Shown piece after piece: positions 1-11,957 of a stretch of DNA of 64,000 nt. Under the pieces are notes generated by a model. That model had not been told where the DNA came from. It was given only the letters and a program-made list of their open reading frames with translations, and did not search any database. Positions within the stretch are counted from its first letter, which is position 1; each line of letters begins with the position of its first letter. Made by a program: the position numbers and the translations under genes. Source of the stretch: Lineus longissimus (taxonomy: Eukaryota; Nemertea; Pilidiophora; Heteronemertea; Lineidae); assembly GCF_910592395.1 (NCBI RefSeq), contig NC_088310.1:18359501-18423500 (forward strand), given 5' to 3'.

Positions 1-3000
1 ATGTTGTTGGAGCTGAGGACAGTACTTGTCCAATGAAGGCATCTCTCCTGTCCGATGATGGCACACCCAGGACATCCAGTAGGTTATTGGGGCTGCGGAT
101 AGTACTTGTCCAATGAGGTCACATCTCCAGTGGATAAGTCTCCGCCCACGAATGCATACCCAGAACCTCCAGCAGGTCATTGGGGCCGAGGACAGTGATT
201 GTCCAATGAAGGAACATCACCAGCATGTTATTGGAGACGACGACAGTACTTTTGTAATCAAGAGACATTCCCCGTGGTTTAGTCTCTGTCCACGAATACA
301 CACCCAGAACCTTCAGCAGGATATTGGGGCCGAGGACAGCAATTGTCGAATGAAGACACATCACCAGTTGGTCATTGGGGCCGAGGACAGTATATTTCCA
401 ATGAAGAGACATCCTCCGTCATTATCTGTTCAGTAAATGCACCCCCAGGACATCCAGCAGGTCATTGGAACCGAGGACAGTACTTATCTAATGAAGGCAC
501 ATATCTGTCTACTGATTACGATGGACAACAAGAACCTCAAGCAAGTTGTATGAGCTGAGGACAGTACTTGTCCAATGAAGGTATATCTCCTGTCCGATGA
601 TGGCACACCCAGGACATCCAGTAGGCTATTGGTGACGAGGACAGTACTTGTCCAATGAGGTCACATCTCCAGTTGACAAGTCTCCGTCCGCGAATGCATA
701 CCCAGAACCTCCAGCAGGTCATTGGGGCCGAGGACAGTAATTGTCCAATAAAGGCATGTCACCAGTAGAACTGTATCTGTCAAATGAATGCACACCCAGG
801 ACATCCAGCTGGTTATTGGAGACGAGGACAGTACTTTTCCAATGAAGAGACATCCCCCGTGGATCAGTCTCTTTCCATCAATGCACATCCAGAACCTCCA
901 GCAGATCATTTGGGCCGAGGACAGTCATTGTCGAATGAAGGCACATCACCAGCAAGTTATTTGAGACGAGGAGAGTACTTTTCCAATGGAGAGACATCCC
1001 CGTGGATCAGTCTCTGTCAACGAATGCATACCCAGAAGCTCCAGCAGGTCATTGGGGCCGAGGACAGTATTTGTCCAATGAAGGCACATCACCAGCATGT
1101 TATTGGAGACGACCACAGTACTTCTCCAATGAAGAGCCATCCCCCGTGGCTCAGTATCTCTTCTCTGAATGCACACCCAGGACCTCCAGCAGGTCATTGG
1201 AGCCGAGGACAGTACTCGTCCAATAAAGGCATATCACCAGTGGAACAGTATCTGCCATATGAATGCACACCCAGGACGTCCAGCAGATTATTGGAGACCT
1301 CCAGCAGGTCATTGGAGCCGAGGACAGTACTTATCTAATGAAGGCACATATCTGTCTACTGATTACAACGGACACCAAGAACCGCAAGTATGTTGTTGGA
1401 GCTGAGGACAGTACTTGTCCGATGAAGGCATATCTCCTGTCCGATGATGGCACACCCAGGACTTCCAGTCGGCTATTGGGGTCGAGGACAGTACGTGTCC
1501 AATGAGGTCACATCTCCAGCGGACAAGTCTCCGTCCACGAATGTATACCCAGAACCTCCAGCAGGTCATTGGGGCCGAGGACAGTAATTGTCCAATGAAG
1601 GCACATCACCAGCAGGTTATTGGCGACGACGACAGTACTTTTCTAATGAAGAGACATCCACCGTGGTTTAGTCTCTGTCCAGGAATGCACACCCACAACC
1701 TCCAGGAGGACATTTGGGCCGAGGACAGTAATTGTCGAATGAAGGCATATCACCAATAGGTTATTGGAGACGAGGACAGTACTTTTCCAATGAAGGCATA
1801 TCACCAGTGGAACAGTATATTTCAAATGAATGCACACCCAGGACCTCCAGCAGGTCATTGGGGCCGAGGACAGTACTTGTCCAATGAAGGCATATCGCCA
1901 GTGTGCATTCGTGGACAGAGACTGATCCATGGGGATGTCTCTTCATTTGTAAAGTAGTGTCCTCGTCTCCAATAACCTGCTGGTGATGTGCCTTCATTGG
2001 ACAAGTACTGTCCTCGGACCCATTGACCTGCTGGAGGACATGGGTGTGCATTCATTTTACAGATATGGTTCTACTGGCGATATGCCATCATTTGAAAATT
2101 ACTGTCCTCGGCTCAAATGACCTGCTGGAGGTTCTGGGTGTGCATTCGTGGACAGAGACTGATCCACGGGGGATGTCTCTTCCTTGGAAAAGGACTGTCT
2201 TCGGCTCCAATAACCTGCTGGACGTCCTGGGTGTGCATTCAGTGAAGAGATACTGATCCACGGAGGATGTCTCTTCATTGGAAAAGTACTGTCCTCATCT
2301 GCAATGACCTGCTGGTGATGTGCCTTCATTGAACAATTACTGTCCTCGGCCCCAATTACTTGCTGGTGGTTCTGGGTATGCACTCGTGGACACAGACATT
2401 TCCTCTGGAGATGTGACGTCATTAGACCAGTACTGTCCTCGGTCCCAACAACCTGCTGGAGGTACTTGGTGTGCATTCATTTGTCAGATACTCTTCATTC
2501 ATCATTGGAGACGAGGACAGTACTTTTCCAATGAAGACATCCTCCGTGGATCAGTATCTGTAAAATGAATGCACACCCAGGACCTCCAGCAGGTCATTTG
2601 AGCCGAGGCCAGTACTTGTCCAATGAAGGCATATCACCAGTTTAAGAGTATCTGTCAAATGAATGCACACCCAGGGCGTGCAGCAGGTTAATGGAGACGA
2701 CAACAGTACTTTTCCAATGAAGAGACATCCTCCGTAGATCAGTTACCGGTTCACAAAATGCACACGCAGGACCTCCAGCAGGTCATTGGAGCCGAGGACA
2801 GTACTTGTCCAATGAAGAGAGATCCTCCGTGGAACAGTATCGGTTCACTAAATGCACACACGGGACCTCCAGTAGGTCATTGAGGCGGAGGACAGTAATT
2901 GTCCAATGAAGGCATATCACAAGTGGAACAGTATCGGTTCACTGAATGCACACCCAGGACGTCCAGCAGGTCATTGGAGCCGAGGACAGTACTTGTCCAA

Positions 3001-3250
3001 TGAAGGCACATATCTGTCCACTGAATCCAATGGACACCCAGGACCTCCAGCAGGTCATTGGAGCCGAGGACAGTACTTGTCCAATGAAGGCACATATCTG
3101 TCCACTGAATGCAATGGACACCCAGGACCTCCAGCAGGTCATTGGAGCTGAGGACAGTACTTGTCCAATGAAGGCATATCTCCTGTTCGATGATTGCACG
3201 CCCAGGACATCCAGAAGGTTAATGGGGTTGTGGACAATACATGTACTTGA
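1..3250. repeat. Satellite array A1
   Basis: This is a tandem array with a higher-order period of about 144 bp, made of a ~51-bp and a ~93-bp subunit. Both carry the core ATTGG-GACGAGGACAGTA...TCCAATGAAG. Copies are diverged by several percent and unit lengths vary. Most of the array runs in one orientation, but about 1,901-2,495 is inverted relative to the rest. Many short reading frames are open on both strands because the subunit lengths are multiples of three and poor in stops; they are not credible genes. The array ends near 3,250 with the same unique sequence that follows array A3 at 40,145. Confidence 0.9.
1901..2495 (-). repeat. Inverted block inside satellite A1
   Basis: The satellite monomers switch strand here. 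Up to about 1,900 the array reads GTCCAATGAAGGCATATC; from GTGTGCATTCGTGGACAGAG it reads the reverse complement, and it flips back near 2,495. The left, head-to-head junction is the same one seen at about 18,600 and 55,096 in arrays A2 and A4. Confidence 0.8.
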
Positions 3251-5377
3251 TCTGAAGGCATGCATCACAACTTTGCATGATTTTCAATTCGAGTCTCATG
3301 CAGATGAATGTTTCCCGGACTTTTTTTCAGTTCACACCAATATTCATGTAGCTGTTGACTAATTAACTCACCAAATTGGTTGCAAGCTACTTAGCTTGCA
3401 ATTTGCATCAACTGAAAGTATATCAGACATAAGATCGCAGACAGCACCTAGGTCATTAAACATTTCTCGCCAATGCTCAGGCAGGTTTAAAAACCTCACC
3501 ATGTTATAACGAACACCGAGACGCACTTCCTCATATACATTCTAATGTGTATTTTTCTCCGATTTAAATATACAAATCAAGACAATTTAAAGATGGTAAC
3601 AAAGCCTTGTGTAGCCCACCTTGCCTTGTGTTCATACACATGCCTCCAAGAATTAATAAAGAGAAGACTTTATGAATTCTTGATGCCACTGACCCAATCA
3701 AATGACACGTACAATAATCCTCTACGGACTGGTCACTTCAAACCAGTTCAACTCCTGACACGTTTCCTGGGACAGGGAGTATGATGACCCCCTCATTAGT
3801 ATGATGAATCCCCTAATTACATCTAACACTTTCTGTAGCATCTAATGTCAAGCAATTTGAAGCTCACCGCGGCACTACTTAATTTAGCTTCGAAACTTTG
3901 ATGAAAAAGACTTCTCTGAAGCTTTTCCTAGACTGTTGGCCAATGTTGAAAGTGAGCTTGTATCAGAAATTCTGACGGTGATATCAAGGACAAAGCCCAC
4001 ATTTTGGTTCATGAAAGTCCAATAATGATATGATGTAAAATCAGCTACCCCAATGATTCTATTGCAGGGTCTTCCAACTTTTCCTCAACCCGGGACAGTT
4101 GCAGAAGGTCTCCAATGTTGTGACGACCCTTCGACATGCGACAAATATAACCAACTTTTGCTTAACTTCCACTCTGGGGCCAACGCGCCAACCACTGGGC
4201 CGAAAAGGAATTCCCTCATGGCCGGCGGGTTAAGCCGTGCCATATACCTGGGGGTACTATACAAAGGGAGACTTTAAGGCCAAAATAGACCCGTCATACT
4301 CATTAGCCAGGTGCACGGTGGTTAAGTGCAACTTGGACCAGCAGTCTTGCACCCCTGGCAGTTTCTTTGTACCCCCAGGATCAGCCTGGTGCCCCTTACA
4401 GACTGCTTGTAGTAGTTGGAAAGCCCTGCTACACAGGATAAGCTACCAGTCCCTCACGAAAAAAATTAGTCTGCAGTTCAAGCTACAAAGTCTGGAACGG
4501 TTTGCACAAAAGTGCTTGTCCTTTTTCATCGAAGTCAAAACCATGCGACAATTACATAAGAACACTTCATCTTGTGTAATAACTGACAACAAGAATACCA
4601 CCATACATGATTTGTGCATGTTTGAGGAAATCCATTCCCCGGCAGTTTCAGCACTCCCAGAATATTTCCCTTTCATTGTTTGTTAACACTTCAAACAAAC
4701 ACAATGTTTAGAAATTAGCACAGTCACGAGCCACTAATCTGCTAAGAACAAATAGTAACATTACGCTTGCATGCCTGAACTTTATTTACATGTATTCTGG
4801 AAAGTTTTAACTCAGATATTGTTATGGACAGAAATACAAACGTTGCTTATTTTAACCTTACAAATGCTCAAGGTCAAATGCTGGCTTGAAATATTCTTCA
4901 ATTTAATAGTATTTTGAAGACTTGCAGTAGCATGTAAACTCAGAACCCAAGCCGAAATAGAGGTCTTCAAAATTCCCAGCAATAAATTTATATCCAAACC
5001 ATACCCTCTGCCTTCCAGTCCTATCGATTGATGTCATGTTGACTGACAGGACGTGATAGATATTGCATTTCGATGTCAATCGCGTCACGGACTGAGCTTA
5101 CAAGTCAGTGACCGCGCAAAAAAACGCCCCAGCCACCTTTACCAAAGTTGGCAGTTCCAAGGTGTATAGACTCTTCAGAGTGTTTCAATTCTTAAAGTGT
5201 TATGAATTCATGAATCACACACCCTTCACTAAATAGATATATTACATTTCTGGTAAAATAGCGTTTTGTTCAGCTAGGAATTCAGTAGACTCTCCCAGGA
5301 CAGTCCATTGCATTATCCTAATTGGATATCCTTAGGATGAGGGACGAGGCCCGTCCACTGCCTCTGGAGTGTAAGAA
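3251..5377. other. Non-coding flank 3' of the ALPK1-like gene
   Basis: I see no convincing gene here. A 149-codon frame at 4,237-4,686 is present in the direct duplicate but broken by a stop in the inverted duplicate, and it resembles no family I know. The part 4,043-5,377 is repeated inverted at 34,572-35,890 and directly at 40,952-42,286. It should contain the 3' UTR of the minus-strand kinase gene; a minus-strand AATAAA lies at 4,781-4,786. Confidence 0.7.
4781..4786 (-). terminator. Candidate poly(A) signal of the ALPK1-like gene
   Basis: AATAAA on the minus strand (TTTATT on plus), about 590 bases after the stop codon of the kinase gene. Duplicates lie at 41,690-41,695 and, on the plus strand, at 35,147-35,152. 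Use is inferred. Confidence 0.4.
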
Positions 5378-8300
5378 TTAAGAGGCAAATTGAGGTCTCT
5401 TTATTCCTAGCGAGTAGCATATATCGTTACATGTCGGATGTTGCTCACTCCAAAAGTCGTCAACACCCTCTTTACCACGGTTACCAGTAACAAATACGGT
5501 CTTCAGAGGTTCTGAATTAATGGCAGGGTCTGTGAAAATGATGGTGCCTTTTTGGTCCCGGGGCAACCAACCCTGAAGGTCTGTCACCAGTATCCTGCCT
5601 TCGGACTGCTCCCATGTAAAGTGCATAAAGGCTAGGGACACGTCCACAAGTTCCTTAGTTAAATCTGGGTTGACATACTTGGAGTTGTTGGTCACTTTGA
5701 CAAAATCTGACCCCTCCACGAACGGCTCAACATTTAACAAATAAACTATGTCCTTGTGGTCATCCGACAAAAGTTGGATGTGCGCTGCAGGAACAAACTG
5801 GATCTTCCAGGCCTGATTGTCGTCCTTGAGCGCCTGGTTGAACAGGGCCACGAAATGGCGCGCTGTCATCTGGCAGACGACATCCTGGTAGTACAAATGC
5901 AGCTTCTTCCGCCTGGCATCTCGGTATCTCTTGCCAACGTATCTATCAAGACAAAGAACATCTGGTGAGTTAAACGACGCATCTAAAAATGGACACCGTA
6001 TCAGAGAGATATTTTCTAGCGCTTGCTGCAATTCGACCTCAGAGTAGATAGATTGTCTATTTCTGTGTCCGGATGTACCCTTTAATTTGTTACCTTGCTT
6101 TTGGTTCATCCTGATTAAGATACTGAAGTTTGATGACGTCACGCATGGCTCCCTTTGGACGAACGTCCAGCTTGTCATCGACGTAGACCAGGGTCGTCGA
6201 GCAAGTCCATGTATTGTGGGCAGCGTCGAATTTAAACACCCGGGCACCTGGGAAATACATGTGTAGATTCTTGAAATTACGGCCGGTCCCTGGAGGCGGA
6301 CACCGATGACTAGAGATGCCCCGGCGGCGTCCACCAGACTGCCAGTGGCACATGGACAACACAGACAGAAGTTTTCTTTCTATCTGTTTTATACACATAG
6401 GTTAATATTCAGTGCACGACACTTGAATTTGAATTTCAGTCAATCGTCAGTATGGAAATAATTTCCATTTTAAAACCTTTCTTTTAATGAAACAACTCTG
6501 AATTTCTTCTATATAAAAGGAAAAAAGGACGAGATTTCAGTTCAATAGCCTAAAAAGTATGTCTCAGCGGTCAGTTAACCCGTCGCAGTACCTGTGTATT
6601 TTTGTTTCAGTCAGAATCATTGGTGATAGCGTCTTCAGTGACAAAATTGACGTCATAACCTTTGCCGATACACGTACATGTACTTACTTATGCCATTGAG
6701 GAAATACTCAGAAGTTGGAATCATGATGTGCCAAGTAGATACTTACGATGAACACCCAACGGTATCTCGCCTGTCTTTAAGGCGTGACCTTGGCGGGAAT
6801 CAGTCATCTCGATATTAGCGGAAGGATTCATTGTCTGTCCAGGCAATGCAGAGAGGGTGCAGTCTACGAATGAGCTTATTGGGCTCACTGGATCAGGCAC
6901 GAGGAACGTCTGCGGGAGTTGTGTGGGTTTGTCTTCGAGGTTCATCGGTTGGACACTCTCAACGTACTCGTCAATTTCGACCCCTTGTTCGTGACTCGCG
7001 ATGGACGCATCCTCTGTCTTTGGATTCATCAAGCCTTGCGTTGATCCACTGTAACCTGTATCCTCAGATGAAGCATAAACACCAAAATCATCAGCAAGAG
7101 TAGCAGCTTCATGCGGCAATTCAAACTGTCCTCCGAGACTACCAGTCCAAGAAGCAGTTTCTACGACATTATTGGCGCTCGGAAGCCCCAGGCAATGCGA
7201 TGCGACAGGCGGGCGAACTACCGCAGGAGTGCCGCTCTCTTCATTCGGACCTCCGCCAGATTTGGTCATCTGCTGAAACTGACCTTCTCTATCTCCCACT
7301 TTCACTGCTATCCCTGTGTCTCGATACCTTGACGAGTCTGCTGTCTCTGGCTGCCGTCGTCCTGATGGTCGAGTGTCAGCCTCTGGGTCCATAAGAGTAG
7401 GTGCTACTGACAAACTCACTGAGATGGAAGTTGTCTTTTCCGAGAGATCAGCGACTGAAGTGTCTCCTTCTTGTTCACCATTCCCTGCAGTGGAGCCAAT
7501 AGCATGTCTGTTAGCTCTTGTATTGGAACGGGTGAGTCGAGCTCGAGTACCCGAGCGGTTGTGCTCGGTCACCATAGGAGTAGCAGCCGCTGGTTGTCGT
7601 TTGGATGGCTTGGTGTCAGCCTCTGGTTCCGTAAGTGTAGGTGCCAGGCTCCAAGAGATTGAACGAACACGTGTCGTTGCAGATTCTTCCATGGCCCTTT
7701 CGTTTTGATTGTCTTTCCTTGGAGTGGCAGCACCAGTAGCATGTCTCGTAACCCGGGTGCGGAAACGGGACAATGGCGCTCGACTGTTGGCTGTGTCCTC
7801 AGGATGGGACACCACCTGAGTGCCTATGTGGTTAGGGGTCGATGCCACAGATTCTCGGAGAGTCGGGTACCGGTATTCATAAGCTGGTAGGTTGAGAAAC
7901 TCATTAGTTTCAGGAGCACTGACAGTTTTTCGCGGTAGTTCCAGCAAGTCATGGACTTTATGGATTGCTTTGACAAAGTTCTCCTCGAGAGGAACAGCGT
8001 CAGTAGCGGCGCAGTGATGATCATAAATGACCATGCAGTTCTTTTCGATCTCAATAGCTTTCGAGATTGCTCCTGGGGTAGCCATCAGACGGTAGGCTAT
8101 GAAACATTGGTACACAGCGCATGTGAATTCATTCAGCTGCTCTCGACTCGTGAGTTTATTCAATGATAGGTGTCCCTTGAGGCTCATCTTGAGGTCGTTG
8201 AGAGCCTGAGTGATCTGCTTAAGCCGGTCTTCCTGAGGCAGTGTGATCACGAACATGAGCAACACCTCGCCAGCCCTTCGCTGGAAGAGAAATGGAATGA

Positions 8301-11032
8301 AATCAGCCTCAGAAAATGTGAGGGGCTAAAGCAATGAAAGGAAGTGAGGAAAAAACTTGTGACCAGTCAGGGTTGTCGCCAATTTGGGGAGATTCGCACT
8401 CACACCCACAGAATCGACTGTGCCCCAGATACCGAAGTCGTTTCCGCCATAACTCGATTTGCGAGTTGCCCCTAGATTTAGTTGCGTCGCATAAAGATTT
8501 AAGGGTAATACCTAGACTATTTAGCACTACTCGACCACCGGGATGTGCCCAAAGATGTGGTAGGCCTGCTGCCATAATTGTTCACACCAGAATGCAAAAC
8601 TGTTCGAATCACCAATTGATGGCTATACTAGCTAATAGTAGAATCAGAGTATTTCAATGAATTCATTTAAAGAAGACAAGCAGTCTCATGATTGTGACTA
8701 TGTCTTTTCAAGGCCGCCCGCTTACCGCATGCCTCGCGAAGAAAAATGGGTCGAATCTAGTCAGCCAGGCAGCCTGTCTGTTCGCAGCATAGGCCTCTTC
8801 AAGGGGATGGTTATAGCGGCACGCATACTTCAGCAGCATCTGCTTGAACTCTGAATGAGAGATGTTTCTTAGGACATCTGAGAGGATGCCCAACGAGGAG
8901 CTTATTTCTTTTTGGTCGGGCTTGGGTAGGCTGTTGTATCTCCGGATAGACTCGAGGATAAGGTCTGCAGCTTCCAACCAAAGACCTATATACAAGAACA
9001 TGAGGGACAGAAAAAATAAACAAGCACTCACTTGATATCAATTAACGAAGTGTTTTTGTGTAATCTAGTCGATTTCCGCAATCCGATTCGACGAAAGAGC
9101 GCTCAGCTTAGCCATCTGTATATACTTGAACACATGTACTTGACTTTAAATTTGAGGATACTGTTGCAGTAGCTTGCACGTTCACACTTGCACTTTTGAA
9201 AAGGCCTGCTGTCATTTCCAGTTCTGTTCAAAATTACATTAGAACAGCTTATTCTCAGGTGCAAATTCGCAGCTAAGTCACACCTCTGGCCAGTATCCCG
9301 CAAAAGAAGCCACGGACCAGGTAGATCTTCGTATCTCTGGCCAGTATCCCGCCAGATAGGCCATGAACGGGTAGGACTTCGATCAAATCTCTGGCCAGTA
9401 TCTCGACAGCGAGAAGCCATGGACCGGGTAGGACTTGCGTGTATGTCTTTGGTCCTCAGCCAAAATAATGATAGTATAAGTAATAGCTTACCGAGATTAT
9501 GTCTGATGACTCCTTTCACCTGGACGCATGTTGCGTGAACAATGTTGTACTGGCTCTCCTCCTTATAGCGCCATTGCTCTGGAAGGACAAATTGAGTACA
9601 ATGACCGTCTTGACCCTTAAGTTTTGGATCCACTCCGCCAACCCGGACTCCGTGACACAAAAGGGAAGGGAGTTCAAAGATGTAGTACCTCTGATGGTTC
9701 AGAATGACATGGACCTACAGTCCAATACGGAGTTCTCCTGAAGCAGATCTTTCAGTTTTTTGGGGTGCACCATAGCTCCTTACTTTATACAAAGGTTAGA
9801 TAGTACAAAACCAAGATGAAACGTCTGCAGATATAACAGGCATATCAGAGAAGACGCAAAAGACCTGGATGTGCCCTGATGAAAGTTGGTCTCCAACACC
9901 GCCATCTGTGGACGCATAAGCTGGAAAGTAGAGTTTTGATAGACCCGGGACATTCCATTTCGTCATCCTACTCATGAAGTACGAGGCCGGTCCACTGCGT
10001 CCGGAGTGTAAGTTTTAAAGGGGTGACCAACCTTTATGTCCCTTCTCTGAGAGAATGAAATCGAGCGTCTTGTCGGCATCTTGGAGAGAGCCCCCATCTT
10101 TGAGGAACCTTGCCTTCCTTAGGTAGACCTGTGGCGCGATGGCCGTGGTGGGCGCCTGCTGTTTGATGTCGTCCACCTTGTCGAGGATGTATTTGGAGTT
10201 ACCATGCAAATACATCAACCGATCAAGCAGGAGGGCGACTGACGCGGCCGTCTCGAAGGCCTTCTCTGAATAGGCATGTTCAAGACATTCCTGGAACAAA
10301 AAAACAACAACATTAGAAATATTAATTTCAATCACGCCATAGTACGGCGTTCGAGTCAAACTTGATAGACACGTTATTTCAGCAACCATTTCGATACATG
10401 TACATGTACCGGGACATATCACTTGTTGCAGTTAAAAAGTTCGAATTTCCTGTGTCACCTAGACTCCATTGCAGTCCATTTCGTCATCCCTATCGTTTTT
10501 CCTCGTTGGGCGACAGGGCGCGCGGCGACTATAGGACGAGGTCGGTCCTCTGCGTCCGGGGTATGGGAGTCACCGGGGTTCAAAGAAGTTGACCCGCCTG
10601 ACTGCTGCATGCCGATTTTGGCGTTCTTAGTCAGCCTTGTCTTAGTGAAGGACTGAAAAAAACACCGATGGGCATCGAATAATGGTGACGCCAATGAGAT
10701 TCGCACTGCCTCTCTAATCAAGACTGCATTCTGCAATTCATGCTAGATTTGTACAACTCGGCGATTGAGGGGGCATGCGAAACAACCTTCAGAACATCCT
10801 CCTCTGTCATATCAGGATAGACTGAATTCTTGGACTGGATGAGATCATTGATGTTGACGATCTCCTTCTTGTTGTCCGGCTCGAACTGCCACTCCTCGAA
10901 GACGAATGGCCAAGATTGGTCCTCAGCCTCGCGAACTAACTGCTGGAGTTTCGGCGACAGCGCGCTGAACCATTCCTTCAATGTCTTGTGTTGCGAGGAG
11001 GAATTCTTCAGTTGCACCCCAGCTCCTTTCAT
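5378..11032 (-). CDS. ALPK1-like: ALPK1-like alpha-protein kinase, copy 1
   Basis: This is a predicted cytosolic atypical kinase. Vertebrate ALPK1 binds bacterial ADP-heptose through its helical N-terminal domain and phosphorylates TIFA. Exons, in transcription order: 11,032-10,787 (3' end least certain), 10,290-10,032, 9,578-9,492, 8,985-8,726, 8,280-6,747, 6,247-6,094, 5,942-5,378. All phases join to 1,034 residues (human ALPK1 about 1,240). Residues 1-390 match the ALPK1 sensor domain: WPFVFEEWQF, APQVYLRKARF, SSSLGILSDVL. A low-complexity linker follows to about 795. The alpha-kinase domain has VIKLQ with the candidate ATP lysine, RYVGKRY, QMTARHF, VTDLQGWLP, FTDPAINS, GNRGKEGV and the zinc-binding HPTCNDIC. 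The first ATG follows an acceptor at 11,052; an exon ending at 11,142 may be 5' UTR. The TIFA-like gene lies upstream in the same orientation. Confidence 0.9.
7372..7629 (-). other. Two EADT motifs in an 80-residue duplicated linker module of the kinase
   Basis: The linker exon carries APTLTEPEADTKPS (motif at 7,629-7,612) and APTLMDPEADTRPS (7,389-7,372), exactly 80 codons apart. Each is preceded by similar Arg/Thr-rich and Ser-rich text (RHATG/RHAIG; SISWSLAPTL/SVSLSVAPTL), so a module of about 240 bp was duplicated. The motif resembles the phospho-threonine site of TIFA. Function is inferred. Confidence 0.75.
9284..9441. repeat. Intronic minisatellite, three units
   Basis: About three imperfect copies of a 50-60-bp unit sharing CTCTGGCCAGTATC and GGTAGGACTT, inside an intron of the ALPK1-like gene. 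The duplicate is at 46,196-46,353. Confidence 0.75.
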
Positions 11033-11141
11033 TTCAATTCGTGGACGGGAACTGAAATGAGTGATTTGAAAAAACCGTCACAGAGTTGAAGCTGAGACGA
11101 CTGAATCATTAAAGGTATAGATGTCTGGAGATGCAACATAC

Positions 11142-11290
11142 CGGTCTCCGCCCGAGCGGATGGTGTTTTGAGCCAGCAGCCCGGAAAACGTATTGTCCCG
11201 GGAATGTCGTCAAGCCAGTGTCATAAAGACGGCCGTCTTGAATGTAGGCTTGGCACAAGTTGAGACTTGCTGGACAGACCGGGGCAGTGG
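11142..11290 (-). other. Possible 5' exon of the ALPK1-like gene
   Basis: A good donor (GAGACCG followed by GTATGTT) ends an open stretch at 11,142. Joining it to the acceptor at 11,051 puts the downstream ATG out of frame with this exon, so it would be untranslated leader if used. The upstream limit was not determined. It is conserved in the duplicate (about 48,057-48,205). Confidence 0.35.
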
Positions 11291-11640
11291 GACTGATCAT
11301 GTGCTCGTGTTGCAGTTATACATGCATATTTGAAGTGGACAAATGATTCATGACGAATGAACTCGGTGCATGTCTGATAGCGGTAGAACATGCAGACATA
11401 ATTGACCCTGATGGTGATATTGATAACCTATTAATACTGACTATCGGAACCGACCGCATTCGATTTCCGGAAAAGCAAGCAGAAATAATTTGCCCGTCAC
11501 GAACGTCACTTTCGGACATCGGTGTTGAGTATGATCAAGAAGATTATCAAGAGCTCCATGACACTTTTGTTGAAGAACTCTCGTGAGATCGATACACATG
11601 GTGTAAAAGAAATTACTCCGACACAGAAAGTGGCATAAAA

Positions 11641-11646
11641 TTTATT
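11641..11646 (-). terminator. Candidate poly(A) signal of the TIFA-like gene
   Basis: Minus-strand AATAAA about 310 bases after the TIFA-like stop codon and before the first kinase exon. It supports two separate transcripts rather than a kinase-adaptor fusion. In the second unit it is at 48,657-48,662. Confidence 0.45.
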
Positions 11647-11957
11647 CCATTTTTACATGTTTTAACAGAGAGCAAAAGCATATCCTTAAACAATTTTGAT
11701 ACATTCATAGAGTGAATCACCTCAACAGTTCTTCTAATGCGTCTTGTGAGACTCTGGATTAAATCTTTGGATTGCGAAGCAAATGAACGACACTTTAACA
11801 CTCCTACGACACGTCGTTCTCTACAATAAACTCAGCAAGGCGCCGTCGCGACTCTCCACTGAGCTGATGGAACCTTATGAGAGATATCATCAAAGCAAGA
11901 CAGTCGCGACGGATCTGATAAACTTTACATTACCACTTCATGACAGAGAGACAATGC

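Noticed and set aside
1-3250. Overlapping 60-184-codon frames in the satellite arrays as genes
   Set aside because: They occur in many frames and on both strands of the same tandem repeat, lack a family match, and follow from period lengths that are multiples of three.
4237-4686. 149-codon plus-strand frame
   Set aside because: Kept in the recent direct duplicate (41,146-41,595) but broken in the older inverted copy (35,469-35,696). No known domain; it lies in the presumed 3' UTR of the kinase gene.
7316-7708. Plus-strand frames opposite the kinase linker exon (also 44,227-44,730)
   Set aside because: They are antisense shadows of a coding exon with biased composition.
9284-9441. CRISPR-like array
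   Set aside because: Only three imperfect contiguous units without unique spacers, in a eukaryotic intron.
11350-11586. 78-codon plus-strand frame between the adaptor and kinase genes
   Set aside because: Disrupted by the ~100-bp difference in unit 2 and resembles no family. The region is best seen as intergenic.
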